Positions 1-11,695 of a DNA stretch of 64,000 nucleotides are shown piece after piece; position 1 is the stretch's first letter, and each line of letters begins with the position of its first letter. A program made the translations under genes and the position numbers. The DNA is taken from positions 1,612,001 to 1,676,000 of the forward strand of contig NC_018210.1 in the NCBI RefSeq assembly GCF_000219625.1, read 5' to 3'. The DNA comes from Zymoseptoria tritici IPO323. Taxonomy: Eukaryota; Ascomycota; Dothideomycetes; Mycosphaerellales; Mycosphaerellaceae. A model generated the notes under the pieces. The model saw nothing but the letters and a program-made list of their open reading frames with translations, had not been told where the DNA came from and made no database searches.

Positions 1-3000
1 GCTGGTCGCAGATGACTTGGAGCTTTTGCGTGTATGCTGCGAGCTCTGACTTGACACGAGCGGGTAATTCGGCGCTCCACCGATGTTGGTCAAAGTCGTG
101 CAAGCGAAGATGAGGTGGATCTTCCATTGCTCGATAACAATGTCTGGTGAGGTACTGTTGAGGCGGGTGGGAGGCTTGTTGGAAGCGAATGCCTGCTCCA
201 GAGCATTTTGCGCCTGCTTGCTACCTTCTGCTAGGTTGCCGATTGAGCGATGGCTATGCGTCAATCGTTGGCAGACGAGCTCTCTTGTCAGTGCGACTGC
301 GTGTAAGCAGATCTCTGAGCTCAGACGGATGAGGTTCGGAAAGACCTTGAACCACAAGTTGGCGTCGTGTGCAATGTCACTACTGCACAACTCAACAAGG
401 GTGTTGTTGACATTGCCCTTCCGTAAACCCTTTTGAAGTCGGCTCCGTTCTGCCAGCGTGAGGCGCTCATCGTTCACATCAATCACTTGATGCGAGCCAC
501 CCTCGAGTATACTGATGATTCGTGTACAGGGCTTCCCAAGCGCCGTGTCAAACTTGGTGATGAGGCGTAGGACATTGACTGCAACAGCTCGCACAGCTCT
601 CGATGGCGAGCACAAGAAGAAGAGTCCATGCGACTCTACTTCATCCACATGTGCTAGGACACCGGCAAGATCCAGTGGCAGGGGTCGGATGCCCTGGTCG
701 TCTTCATCGGTTGGATCCACAACGACGGCCTTTCTCGTACGCTGCTGTATGTCGTCGATCCAGATTTGCAAGAGCTCGACGTACAGCTTGAGTGTGTTCT
801 CAATGTGACCGGGACCCAGAAGACTGCCATCCGAGACGGTGGCATATCGATCATCAAAGTTGAAAATGAATCGGGCAAAGCCAATCGTGACTTGCTGCGC
901 ATGCGACTGTCGAGCGATAGACTTGAGCGACTGCGCCGAGGATGTAGCAATATGTGACTGGACGTGAGCTGTGCCAGTACACAGTAGATTGACCAAAGAA
1001 TTGATAGGCAGATGGGGCGAAAGACATCGTGGTAGAGCCTCTACAGCGACATGCAGCAGATCATAGTAATGCTGTCTGACGTCGGTAGGGGTCGAAAATT
1101 CGTCTCTCCGATTGAACGTGAAAGCTTCTGCCATGGGCGTCTTCGGCGTCGTATGGGAGGAAAACTTCTCATCGAGGACAGCTTGACCTCCAAAAGTATT
1201 GTCGCAAATGATGGTCAATTGGCCGAGCATCTTGCAAAATTTGACATAGTATTCGCGAGCAACTTCATTAAGATTCGTGGTCATCACGGGTCGTGAAAGG
1301 CGTTCTGTCCGACCAGCGGAGAGGACAAATCCTTGAGAGCGTGTTCTTCGATGAGTGATGGGAGATCGGGAGTGCGGGTCCATAAGAGAATCGCACTCAA
1401 AGTGGGTGGGAAAGGGAGGAGGCTGACCTCCTTCAAGGTCTGCCATGATGGCGAGAAATGCTCGAATAGCAATGACAGTCTTCTCAGGGTCGAGATTCTC
1501 AATCTTCAAGTCCTTCTCCGGACTTGAGAACAGCTCCGCGTTCATAAGTGGGAAGATGATGGTCCGGAAGCACAGGTCTTGGTGTTTGTATCCAATGATC
1601 CGTATCAGCTGGATGAGAGGGTCCGCGATGGTTGGATCCGTGGATATCAGCACACGCTTCCCGCCTTGAAAGACAAGCTTGACAATCTCATCCAGCTTCC
1701 GTGTCACTGCATTCATTGATTCTGAGGTGCGGTAAAGGTATCGCCAGACGAGTCGACAAATAGCCTTAAGCGCATGTGATCTTCCTGCCCGGTCTCTTGC
1801 CTTGGGTTGAAAGGTCGTAACGAGAGGAAGCCATTGTGATGCGAAGTGCTCTGCAGGCGAAGCACATAACAGGACAGCCTGCATCGGATAGACATACGGC
1901 CAATGGTCCGCCTTTGACAGCATCTGCGTGATCTTTGGCTGCAGTACAGCCACCACTTCCTTCCACCTGGGCATGTTCAGTTCAGATGTTGCAGTGGCCG
2001 CGATGGGTAAGAGCAGATGCTCGAACAGCTCCGCGTAGGCATGTTTCATGGTCCGGCCGTGAACTTCCGCGAAGAATCTTGCCAGCAGCTGCAGCATCTG
2101 ACATGACTGCTCCCACGCCTCGTCAGGCTGAGACCGCACTTTCAGCCATCTCATACTCTGGACCAGCAGAGCAGTCTTGGCCGCGAGTTTAGGCTCAGCC
2201 AGTCCTTTCACAGCCAACCGCTTTTGAGCAGCCTTAAGGTCCTTCAGAAATCTCTCCACGACTTCATCGAAACGAACCCCACTCATGACACCCAAAAGTT
2301 GTCCGCGAATGACCCAATTCGCCTTAATGACAGGTGAGGTCGCCAGTAAATCGGGATCAGCGCTCTGGAGTTGTCCGTAAATGACATCTTCAAGCCGTCC
2401 TGCGGTGTTCAAAGAGCTGTCCGGACCATTTAACGCCTTCAAGGTTGTTTGACCAATGATCTCGATGAGGACCCGGCAAAGGATGTAGATCGAGACCGTC
2501 GACCGTCGATCCGCCATTGCAACGTTAGTCTCCATCAACGTGAAAGTCTGGCTACTTGCTGAAGGTCCTGGTGCTGATGTTGGTCCGTTCGTCATCGCGC
2601 GCTGCGTGGCTCCTGCAGTCTCTCGCATGAGCTTGAGTTCGTTGTACACGGTGTTCGCTGTGTCTGCCTTCTTCTTGCGCCAATGAATGACCGAATCGAT
2701 CAAAGAATTTGGTTTATGACGGTTGATATGTCCCAACGAACTGATCAACTGATCGAACGCCGGATCAGCTCCAGGGCCGCAGATGCTCTCAATTCGAAGC
2801 TCTGGCTCGCCGGCCTTAATCATACATCGCTCGATCCGCTCATCGGCCTCTGCAATGAACGACGTGAACAGGTGGTGTAACGCATATTCTCCAACGGTCT
2901 TCGGTTCTGGCTGTGGTTGTTGCGGCTGTGCTCTTGACTGTGACCTCTGATGTTCGTGACTTCTCTTGACCTTCCCACTGTGCATTCTCTCTGGTTGCCG

Positions 3001-3579
3001 CCTTTGCAAAGGACCACTTTCAAAGCTTCGATTCGCCGCAATCGCCGCACCATTACTTGGAGGATTCGCATGCAAAGTCGACATGGACGGACTCTTATGC
3101 AGGACTGCCATCGGATTATAGGCACCCGCACCTGTGTCTCCACCACTATTCGCCATGATCTTCTGCGGGCTCAACGGACTTGACTGGGCAGAGGATAACA
3201 TGCTAGGATTTCGCGAGTGCTGTACGCCATGCACTATGGACGTCTGTCGATGGTGGCCGTAGGTCACTGAAGGTTTGCGCTCGGATTCTAAGCTGGGTCG
3301 CGACTGCGATGCTGGTGTTGTGGCTCGCGGCGATGCATTGCGGATGCTCGTGGCACTCAGCGCTCGGCCACGATTTATTGGCGATTCGCGTTGATTCGGA
3401 TTAGGCGGCGGCGGTGGATAGGCAGCGGTGGGTGGGGCGACCAAGAGAGGCTCCGGCGGTGGACTGCTACTCGGATCGGGATAGGGATGTTCGGAGTTGA
3501 GGGAGAGCAACGGACGTCCATCTGAAGGTGTAGCAACGGCTGTCAAGACGCACGGTGTCGTCAGTAGAGAGTCCTGCAT
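1..3579 (-). CDS. TAO3: Cell morphogenesis protein, Furry/Tao3/Mor2 (PAG1) family; N-terminal part, runs off left edge
   Basis: This is one uninterrupted minus-strand frame of 1193 codons from the ATG at 3579 to base 1, with no stop in the window. The first ~180 residues are disordered and Pro/Ser-rich (a PPPPP run, many SP sites). From about residue 225 it becomes helical HEAT/armadillo-like sequence (EYALHHLFTSFIAEADERI), with the family-like stretches SVIHWRKKKADTAN and STVSIYILCRVLIEIIGQT. Known for the family: these are very large scaffolds (>2000 aa) that work with NDR kinases (RAM/MOR network) in polarised growth, septation and cell-wall integrity at growth sites. About half the protein is therefore visible. 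The start was chosen because an in-frame TGA lies a short way upstream with no Met between; a small upstream coding exon cannot be excluded. No intron is evident inside the 3.6 kb. Confidence 0.85.
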   Translation of the reverse strand, partial: MQDSLLTTPCVLTAVATPSDGRPLLSLNSEHPYPDPSSSPPPEPLLVAPPTAAYPPPPPNPNQRESPINRGRALSATSIRNASPRATTPASQSRPSLESERKPSVTYGHHRQTSIVHGVQHSRNPSMLSSAQSSPLSPQKIMANSGGDTGAGAYNPMAVLHKSPSMSTLHANPPSNGAAIAANRSFESGPLQRRQPERMHSGKVKRSHEHQRSQSRAQPQQPQPEPKTVGEYALHHLFTSFIAEADERIERCMIKAGEPELRIESICGPGADPAFDQLISSLGHINRHKPNSLIDSVIHWRKKKADTANTVYNELKLMRETAGATQRAMTNGPTSAPGPSASSQTFTLMETNVAMADRRSTVSIYILCRVLIEIIGQTTLKALNGPDSSLNTAGRLEDVIYGQLQSADPDLLATSPVIKANWVIRGQLLGVMSGVRFDEVVERFLKDLKAAQKRLAVKGLAEPKLAAKTALLVQSMRWLKVRSQPDEAWEQSCQMLQLLARFFAEVHGRTMKHAYAELFEHLLLPIAATATSELNMPRWKEVVAVLQPKITQMLSKADHWPYVYPMQAVLLCASPAEHFASQWLPLVTTFQPKARDRAGRSHALKAICRLVWRYLYRTSESMNAVTRKLDEIVKLVFQGGKRVLISTDPTIADPLIQLIRIIGYKHQDLCFRTIIFPLMNAELFSSPEKDLKIENLDPEKTVIAIRAFLAIMADLEGGQPPPFPTHFECDSLMDPHSRSPITHRRTRSQGFVLSAGRTERLSRPVMTTNLNEVAREYYVKFCKMLGQLTIICDNTFGGQAVLDEKFSSHTTPKTPMAEAFTFNRRDEFSTPTDVRQHYYDLLHVAVEALPRCLSPHLPINSLVNLLCTGTAHVQSHIATSSAQSLKSIARQSHAQQVTIGFARFIFNFDDRYATVSDGSLLGPGHIENTLKLYVELLQIWIDDIQQRTRKAVVVDPTDEDDQGIRPLPLDLAGVLAHVDEVESHGLFFLCSPSRAVRAVAVNVLRLITKFDTALGKPCTRIISILEGGSHQVIDVNDERLTLAERSRLQKGLRKGNVNNTLVELCSSDIAHDANLWFKVFPNLIRLSSEICLHAVALTRELVCQRLTHSHRSIGNLAEGSKQAQNALEQAFASNKPPTRLNSTSPDIVIEQWKIHLIFACTTLTNIGGAPNYPLVSSQSSQHTRKSSKSSATS

Positions 3580-4759
3580 AGCAGATGACTGGTTCCTTTG
3601 GCAGAACACAGTTTCGCAAGTAGGGCGACATACTCATTCTATCTCACCGCGTGCAGATGCATCGCCTCGTCTGATCCAAACGGGCGAAAGCTGGAGCGTT
3701 CGCGTTTCACCAAAAGTCCGGATTACTGCGGCGAGCTTCGTGTACGTGCGCTGACAAGGTTGGCACGCCGCACGGCCGGGTAGAACGAATATGGTTGAAA
3801 GGATGATAATAGTGGTCGTAGAGGACGAAGTGGATTCATCAAGATTCACAAGTCTTCGTGCCTTGCAGATGAACGGGACGATCTGAACCCTAAGGTATCC
3901 ACTCGGGGACAGCGCAGAGAGTTCGAACGTTCCGGGGGAGGCTGATCCTGTGATCCTTTCACGTAAGCACACCGTCCCTTTTTATACAGCCAATGATGAT
4001 TCGACAACCTTCTTTTTTCTCACCTCGCACAAGAACCATGTTGTCGCCAGAAAGCTGGACAAGCTTCGGAGCTCCGACGATACGAGGTTGCACCGGACAT
4101 CTGCACAAGCTCGTCCGGCCGAAGGATGCGGCTGAACGAGAAGACGATGACCGCGCTGTCCAAGGCGGCGACGGCGGCGCCATCTGCGGACGACAAGACA
4201 TCACGATGGAATAATGTGACCGACTGGACAAGACGCGACATTCGCAACGACGACAAGCAATTGTAACAGTCTATTTACTTTTGGATACCATCGAGTCATG
4301 ATTCATAGCAGCGACAATCCTCATCCATTATCCGTTCTCCATTCGACGCCTGTGAAGGCTACATTCTGGTGGCAGCCGCGCTGAAGAGCAAAAGAAGAAA
4401 GACACCGCAAACGCGAAGAAAGAAAAAAGCTGTTGTCTGTATCTGCGACCCAAAGATATTCCATTCCCAAGTCAGCCATGGCGGCATGACGAACACACAT
4501 TGTTGATGTAATGCTGTAATATGCCACCATATCACACTGCATATGCGGATAGTCTTTGGCAGTGAGCGACAGTGGGTGCGATCAGGGACCGGTCGCGGCG
4601 GTAGGAATGCAGCGTTGCGTAGTGATGCGGTGAGGCGATGCGTGGTGAGAGACGCTCGTACTCAATCGTGAGCTCAGAATGGCAGCCGTGTAGTCATGAT
4701 CGTGTACAGTGCGATGTACGCTCGGTCGACAGTAGTGATGTTGGGAAGAGGAATGCCTC
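3580..4759. other. Intergenic region upstream of PAG1 and downstream of the RRM gene
   Basis: I see no credible gene in this 1.2 kb. It should hold the promoter and 5' leader of the minus-strand morphogenesis gene and the 3' UTR of the minus-strand RNA-binding protein gene. Short open frames exist on both strands, but none has recognisable protein features. Confidence 0.5.
3981..3986 (-). promoter_or_regulatory. Possible TATA box for the PAG1 gene
   Basis: Read on the minus strand the sequence is TATAAAAAGG, about 400 bases upstream of the ATG at 3579, with an ATTGG motif (inverted CCAAT) just beside it. Position and sequence fit a core promoter with a leader of 300-400 nt. No transcript evidence is available. 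Confidence 0.3.
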
Positions 4760-6693
4760 CTACTCCTGCTCTGCTGGAGCGACAGAGTCGACTGTGGTGG
4801 TTGCCTGAGCAGTGGCTGGGGAGCCGGTGGCAGGCTTCGAGTCGGCACCCGCGTCGGTCGGAGTGGCCTGGCCGTCGGTCTTGGTGGTGACGTTGAGCTG
4901 AGCTGCGTTGGGTGTGTATGGAACGGCACCCAGAGGGCTGCGACCTGGCATCTGGCGGATGGCGGACTGGGCCCAACGCTGGCCTTGGATGGGGACTGCT
5001 GGAGTCGTACCGAGATACTGATCAAACTCGTTGGAGTTCTGACCGTCATGGGTGTTGGAGCCGGCATATGGAAGCCGGCCCTGGCGCCAGGCCTGCGTAG
5101 CGTACTCGTACTCTGCCGATCGGAACTGGCGCGCAGCTTGCGTCTGCTGCTTGAGCGACTTCTGCTCCTGAGTGTCGGCGTAGCGAATCTGAATCTGCAT
5201 CTCCTCGCCGCCGGAGCTGATGGTGTGGTTGTTGAAAGTCTTGATGACCTCCTCGCAGACGTCACGGGTGTTAAAACTGGTGAGGGTCAGCGATAGGACA
5301 GATAGTGAGCATGAGAAGGTGACTGACCGAGCGAATCCGACACCTCGACCATGTCCCTCCTTGGTTCGAAGCACCTTGGATGACGCCACCTGATGAGGAG
5401 CGAAGAGGTTGGCGAGCTCATGCTCGTTCATCGACTTGGGCAGGTTGGAGACGTAGAGGTTGGTATTGGACGTGTCGGCAAATGTCTTCAGCTTGGAGTA
5501 GAAGGACTCCCGAGCGAAGCTGACTTCGTATCCAAGGTAGTGGAAGCCGCGGATGCAGTTCTCGGCGTCTTCGTAGTTGTGGTACTTCACAAACCCGAAG
5601 CTGGAAGATGTCAGTAAGAGGGAACAAGGTTCGGCACGAGAGCCACATACCCCTTGCACAAGCCAGTATTGAGGTCGATGATAGACTTGGAGCTCTTGAT
5701 ATCGCCGAAGCGAGATCCCCAGATCTCGAGAAGCTCGTCGGTGGTCTCGGGGAGGAGGCCACGGATGTAGACGTTGGTCTCACCACGCTGGTTCTCCAGC
5801 GCACGATCCAAAGGCTTGAGCGGCGACGATGGAGCAGGAATCGCGCGTGGGATAATTGGCTCGCGAGAGATGAGGAGCTTGATGCGTGGCGAGACGTCGA
5901 CCTGTTCAGGCTGCTTGGCGATGGGCATGCCGTATGCACCAACCATGGACGTGGGTGATGGAGTGCTGTGCGTGAAGACGCCACTCGGAGAGCGATTGAT
6001 GGCGACACCGCCGTGTGAGTAGCCATGGTAGCCTGCATACGACGGAGTGGTGGGCTGGTCATTCTCGTTGGACGAGATGGAGTCTCGGCGAGGTGTGATG
6101 AGTGTGGGCACTTCTCCGTTGGCACCAGCCGTGGTCGGTGTCCAGTTCTGAGACATTGGGCTGTTATCGTGTTGCTGCTGATATGCGTTGCCATAGCTGA
6201 GCTGCTGCATGTACTGAGACGCATGTGGCGTGTACATGCCCGGTGACTGAGCCGTTTGTGCCGTGGCATAGTTGTTGGGAAAGACGTATTGGCCAGCATT
6301 GGCATACATCGTGGCGGGCATTGAGGTAGCCACGGAGAGGCCACCGTAGTTGCTGGCACCAGACGACATCATTGCGTTCTTGGCCTGAGCAGCAAAGGTC
6401 TGAGCACCCATGTTCATGCCTTGGAACCCATGAGCGAGTGCGGCCATAGAGTCGGAGCCGGAATTGTGTTGCATGCCGTAGCCTTGACCCTGCTGAGCAC
6501 GAGAGACATATTGCTGCTGACCGCCGTACATCGTGTTGCTGTTGTATCCGTTGTTCTGGCGGTTGTAGTTGGTGTTCTTCGAGTCCATGGAAGCCATGTT
6601 CTTGTAAGCACCATCAGTACCTGCTTGCCGACGTAAAGGATTCCCAAACGAAGATTGTTGGGTATTGAAATTGTGGTGGCCAAAGTGTGTCAT
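4760..6693 (-). CDS. Two-RRM RNA-binding protein (MSSP/RBMS-like)
   Basis: Exons are 6693-5651, 5600-5328 and 5276-4760 (610 aa); the introns of 50 and 51 nt join as GLCKG/FGFVKYH and GVGFAR/FNTRD. The first ~300 residues are disordered and rich in Asn, Gln, Tyr, Gly and Met. RRM1 (about 325-400) shows RNP2 NVYIRGL and RNP1 KGFGFVKY. RRM2 (about 405-485) shows RNP2 NLYVSNL and RNP1 GRGVGFAR. The tail is Gln/Ala/Pro-rich. The tandem RRM arrangement and the motif DELLEIWGSRFGDIKS match the fungal relatives of vertebrate RBMS1/MSSP, which bind single-stranded nucleic acid and A/U-rich RNA. A role in post-transcriptional control is inferred. An in-frame extension above 6693 has only a TTG, so ATG 6693 is the start. 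Confidence 0.85.
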
Positions 6694-9555
6694 GGTGAAA
6701 GACTCTGGAGTAGGCAAGGGGATGTGTGGGATGATGCTCTTTCTGAGGGGTGTGCTGGGTGAAGTGGTGTCGAATGGCTTGCCAGTCTTGCTGTCGTTAC
6801 TGCAATGTGCAGATCACAACGCAGAAGAGGCTTACCGGTGATGCGTGAAGTGGATGGATATCTTCCGGTGAAGGTTCGTTCGGAAGGGTGGGTGATCTGG
6901 TTCTGCGAGTTCATGTCAGTGAGAGTCAAGGGGATGGAAATGATGCTTGATGAGTTTTGCCCTCACCGTCTCCCAATGGATGAGATGTCGATGGCGAGAG
7001 GTGACTTACCTGCTGAACTGAAGCGAATGGGATGGCCGGACAAATTGCAACGGTGAGTTGGCGATAGCTGCAGAGCAGGTGTGATGAGCAGGATGCTATG
7101 CTACCGGTGGTGGTGGTATGGTCGACAGGCGTATGCAAAGACGAATGAGAAAAGGCTGCACTGCGAGTGTTAGTTGTTGTTTGTGGTGGAAGAAGAAGAA
7201 GAAGAAGGAAGAGAAGTCGAAGATGGAGGTTTTGGAAGTTGTGAAGTGAGGGTAGGTGCTTGGAACTCTCGGGCCGTCTGGTATGAGGTTGAAGGAAGGA
7301 GCTTACCTTGATGCCGTGGAAAACGCTGCGGAATCGAGAAGGCGCCTGGAGATGTTGGCGGAAGGATGAAGTCGGTCGGTATTGATGAGTGGGATGATCG
7401 AGTCCTGTTATATGACGGTGCGCGGAAGGCCGGTCGATCTCGTCTTCGAGGAGGGGGAGGAGGAGGGAGTCGCCGCTATCGATAACGACCTCGATATGTT
7501 CCAATTTCTTCCAACGCCAGACGATACCACTCCCCAATTGATGCTCTCACGCTCGTCTGAATTGTTTTGGCCTCTCGATAGCCTCTTACTTCCTCAAAGT
7601 CCCTTATTTCTGCACAACCAGATCGATGCAAACGAAGCGCAAAGATACTTGAAGCTAAGGTAATCCGCTGAAGCTGGGGAGATCGAGGAGTAAAAGTACA
7701 GTATGAGGAGGAAGAAGAGGACGACTGAACGTCAAAAGGAAGAAGAATGCCTTACAGTACGATGTGCACTAATGCCGAGCTCCAGGGCAGACGAATGGTC
7801 GTGTTATGGCCTTGCAGATCCGACTCTGCGTACCTGTCACAAGCACGTCCCTCCGGTTGTTTTGCACCATGCAAGCCCTGTCGGCTTTGTTCAAAACAGA
7901 CAAGGCTCAGTAGACAGCTCTGCGCTGTTTGGTCCTGCGACCATCCTCCCGCTGCATGATCATCATGCGGAGAACGCCACAGAATGCTCGCTCGCCCCGG
8001 TTTAGACGGTCCAACACTGCACCTGTGGATCGTTACCTCTCTCCACCTGTCCACTGCTTGGTCGCTCACTCGCTGACTCCCATCTTGATAGCACCCGGTA
8101 TCTGGCATTGCCTCTGCCATCCGATCTGAATAGGGAAGAAGGCGTCTGCGATGCCCCGCTGTGCCGCACTATGCCCGTGAGCGTCTTCCTCTTTCGGTCG
8201 GGACCCGTTTGTGATAGATCACATTCGGTTCCACCCTGTCGGCATTGCCATCGAGAAATCCTTTGACAGGTGTCGTCGAGGTGAAGCCTTTTCCGAAGGT
8301 GTAGCGCCGTTGTATCGATGCTATCGTGGGTAGACCATCTCTTGCAACGAGCGCGCTCACCACCATACTGATGCAATCGTAGCCGCATTGTGAAGAATCT
8401 CACGGCTTGGGGTGGCACAGAAGAACTTCGAGTCCTGGTCGTCCAAGCACGGCGGCAGAAATAGCCCAGTCGAACAATGGAGATCATTGGTTGTACCTGC
8501 ATCGGCGCTTGTTCCCCTGATCGCCTGTCCTTGAATACCGGGCTAGCAGTGCGTTGGCGATCTGGTTGAGCTGCGGCAGTATTGCACTGCGTGCCAACGC
8601 ACCACATACATTGACTGGTGGTGTCCCTCCAATGTTGATGTGCCATCGACTTTCAAGACATTTGACGGAATTGATTCCTCCTCTTGCTTTCGCACGTTAG
8701 CATCACTTCTATCTCCAGCAGCGCCCTCAAAAGGCTGCGCTGTCCACAATACATGCAAGGGACCGGCAACAATGCGGAACCTACAACACTGTGCAACCAG
8801 CAACTTTGATCAACGAATCCTTCACAAAACAAACGCGCCTGTGCCGTCCGCAAGCAATCTCTCTTCCTCTGATGAGTCGATGACCTCCAACCACCAGACA
8901 TCACCCATCGATGCACCGCAGCTGCAAAGTCGATCACACACCCTGCACCCTCGGCCATCTCGGTCCGTCGGCGTACAGCATAAAAATCGACAGCGCTTCC
9001 TTCGTCGACGCAAGACTCAACCCCTCATTGTCGCTGTCAGAGAGCAAGACTGCAGGTGGCCGAACCTGGTCCGCGGGCGAGGAGTGCGTCTCTAATGGCG
9101 AATTGACGAGTGCCTTCATACATCTGCGGCCGGGTGTGATGATCGCAACGGGCGCTGAGTGCGGTACGACCGTCAATGCCGCTTTCCGGAGCGACCGATG
9201 TATGCTGTTGACTTGCAAGAGGGTAAATGGAGGGAGAAGAAGTAGACGGAAGAAACGTCAGAATATCCTCCACATGCCCTGTGCTTCTCAAGGTTTTGAA
9301 GTCTAAATGAGTACCTTGGTACTGGGCATTGTTCGATGAGATTCAGCAGCATCACGATAGTGGAGGATTCGGTGTAATGAAGTGTACTAGATCAAAGACG
9401 AAGCATCGCAGCAGGAATCCATGCTATGTCCCATCCTCAACACCTATCTACAGTCCGCTCTCCGCCATGTCTTCCTCATCTCTCCCTCTAAACGCCAGCC
9501 CCGAACAAATATCCGCTCAGCCTGTATCCTGCACATTGTATAGACCGAATTCCGT
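6694..9555. other. Gene-poor gap: long spliced-looking leader of the RRM gene, then unassigned DNA
   Basis: On the minus strand, 6694-7540 is pyrimidine-rich and carries three good 5' splice-site sequences: CCG/GTAAGC near 6835, CAG/GTAAGT near 7012 and AAG/GTAAGC at 7306. It has no convincing coding frame, which suggests a long 5' UTR with introns for the RRM gene at 4760-6693. A (GAA)n tract lies at about 7187-7208. From 7540 to 9555 only short unrelated open frames are seen, including the 3' side of the P450 reductase gene. I recognise no gene there. Confidence 0.45.
7187..7208. repeat. (GAA)n microsatellite
   Basis: A run of six GAA units followed by an imperfect GGAAGAGAAG stretch. It lies inside the presumed 5' leader of the minus-strand RRM gene, where it would be transcribed as a CUU-rich tract. 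Confidence 0.7.
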
Positions 9556-11695
9556 CTACGACCAGACATCCTCCTGGTACAAATTCCCACTCCTCATGCC
9601 CTTGACCACATCCTCGGCCTTCTTCTTCTCAACACCCCGTTGCTCACTGATGATTGTCGACAGAGTCTCATTGACCTCTCGTGCCATGTTCGCCGCGTCA
9701 CCGCACACATAAAAGTACGCCTTCTGCTCCAACAGCTTGTTGACTTCCTCGGCACGCTCCTTCAGGCGGTGTTGGACGTACACCTTCTTGTCGCTTTCGC
9801 GGGAAAAGGCGGTGATGAGCTCGAATTGACCGTCGAGGTCTTTAGTATATTGCTGTGAAGTCATGTCAATCCTGGCAATCTCGTCAAAGGCTATGCGACG
9901 CTAAGCTTACCTCCCACTCCTTTTCATACATGAAGTCCTCCTTGCGACTTCTGCTGCCGGTGAACAGTAGTGTCTTGCCAACCTTCTCGCCGTTCTTCGC
10001 TTGCTGAGCACGCTCCTGGACGAATCCTCGGAATGGTGCAACACCAGTTCCCGGTCCGACCATGATGATCGGCTTGCTAGGGTCTGACGGAAGTTTGAAG
10101 TTGGAATGACGAATGTGAACAGGAACGTGGACGCCATCGTACTTGTTTCGAGGACCGGTGATGGCGTAGTTAAGACCATGTGGATCGGGGTTGGACTGGC
10201 CTTCCTGCTTGAGCTTGAGAGAGAGTAGGTAATTTGTTGTAACACCCTTGACGATGTGAGGCGCACCAGGAACCGCAACCGAGTCGACCACGGCAGTGAT
10301 GGAGACCTTGTTCTTCTGAACAAGAGATGAGGACGAGATGGAGTAGTATCGGGGTTGGATTTTGTTCAAAGACTCGACAAAAAGAGCAAATGGAATCTTA
10401 TCCCACGTTTGACCATTGCCGATGTGCTCAAGGAATTGCGCAATGTTGAAATTCTTCTTGGCGACTTCGGCGGAAAAGGTCTCCTTGTCACCGCCAATCT
10501 TTGTCATTTTCTCCTTGATTTCATCGTTGGGAGAGAACTGGGCAAGAGTAGCGACGAACTGTCGAGAGACTGGGGCGCAAATTTCCAGCTGGTAGCGGAA
10601 GACAGTGTCGTAGGTAGTCGGCGTAGGGAAAGGAACTTTGGCGGTGGCATCCATACCCTTGACGGTGATCACAGTGTCTGCCTTCTTCTTCAATCCAGTA
10701 ACCTTCAGCAACCGTTCCACCTCGCGGCCGGGGTTATTGGGCCAAACAGCAATATGATCACCAGTAGTGTAGGACAGGTTCGATCCGGAAATGTCAATCT
10801 CCATGTGCAGGCAGTTTCGTGATTTATCGTGGAAGAGCTCGTATGACTCGGCGATGGGTGCGATGTACGGGTTGTGTGCGTTGTAGGGACCCTTTGACTT
10901 GCCTTCAAGATGATTCTTGTTGGGCTCGCCTAGGTAGACCGTATCGTGGGAAGCGTCCATATTCTCCTTCTCTGTAACCTCAAAAACGGGCTCGTAGACG
11001 GCCTCGCGCTCTTCCAAGTTCATAGCCTCTGCAAGTGCGTTCCACATGGGCTCCTTCCAGGCCAGGAAATCCTCCTCCATAGTGCCGGCACCATCATCGC
11101 CCTCACCAGCCTCTCCAATACGCTGAGCGCCGAGTCGCGTAAGGTACTTGTCGACATTTCGAACCATGGAGTTGTAGTGCTCGTAAGTATTGTTTCCAAG
11201 GCCGAAAGTGACATATTTCATGCCGCCCAAAGGAGACTCTTCGGCGCTCTTCTCGCTGAATGAGACATCCTCCCCGCCGATGAATTCGTAAAACTCCACA
11301 GCATTGTCGGTAGGCTCGCCCTCGCCATAGGTGGCCAACACGAAAAAAGCAACCTTGTCATCAGGAAACTTGTCCAAGTTCTCGTAATCGTACTCTTCCA
11401 AATCGGCGGTCATGGTCTTCAATCCAAAACGCGATGAACCCTCCTTGGCGAGGCGAGAAGCATAATCTTCGGCCGTTCCTGTCTGAGAGCCGTAGAAGAT
11501 GACACAGTTCTTGCCCGTCTCTTCCAGCTTTTCAAGAATGTCCCTGCTCTTGCCTGCCTTGGCGGATCCATTTGTGAGAGACGCGTACGGGTCCTTCGGT
11601 GGGACTGCCCAGTATGTGCCTTTGGTGAAGTATGCGATGGTTCCGAGGAGGAGGATGGCCAGGACGACGATGTCCAGCGTGTCGAGGGAGGCCAT
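9556..11695 (-). CDS. CPR: NADPH-cytochrome P450 reductase
   Basis: Exons are 11695-9911 and 9852-9556 (693 aa, normal for the family), with a 58-nt intron after KEWE. The enzyme passes electrons from NADPH through FAD and FMN to microsomal P450s, including those of sterol synthesis. An N-terminal membrane anchor is visible at about residues 7-25 (LDIVVLAILLLGTIAYF). The FMN domain has SQTGTAEDYASRLAKEG, LATYGEGEPTD and GLGNNTYEHYN. The FAD domain has RYYSISSSS and the KGVTTNYLL motif. The NADPH domain has GPGTGVAPFRGF, FTGSRSRKEDF and YVCGDAANMAREV, and the protein ends LYQEDVWS with the aromatic residue that stacks on the flavin. ATG 11695 is chosen because it starts directly before the anchor; the open frame upstream is leader-like. 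Confidence 0.97.

Noticed and set aside
1284..1502. A short alternative frame within the Furry/Tao3 gene that could suggest a frameshift
   Set aside because: Translating the main frame through 1500-1280 gives continuous sequence (ENLDPEKTVIAIRAFLAIMADLE and onward) with no stop.
4582..5265. A 227-codon minus-strand frame inside the RRM gene
   Set aside because: It is the shifted frame of the RRM coding exon; its Ser/Arg/Pro/Thr-rich sequence is a by-product of the Ala/Gln/Thr-rich real frame.
8002..9306. Several open frames of 100-214 codons on both strands between the RRM and P450 reductase genes
   Set aside because: They overlap each other on both strands, start mostly at weak codons, have no recognisable domain and no paired splice sites consistent with a longer gene.
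9901..10323. A 138-codon minus-strand frame inside the P450 reductase exon
   Set aside because: It is a shadow of the reductase frame, which carries the conserved FAD and NADPH motifs.
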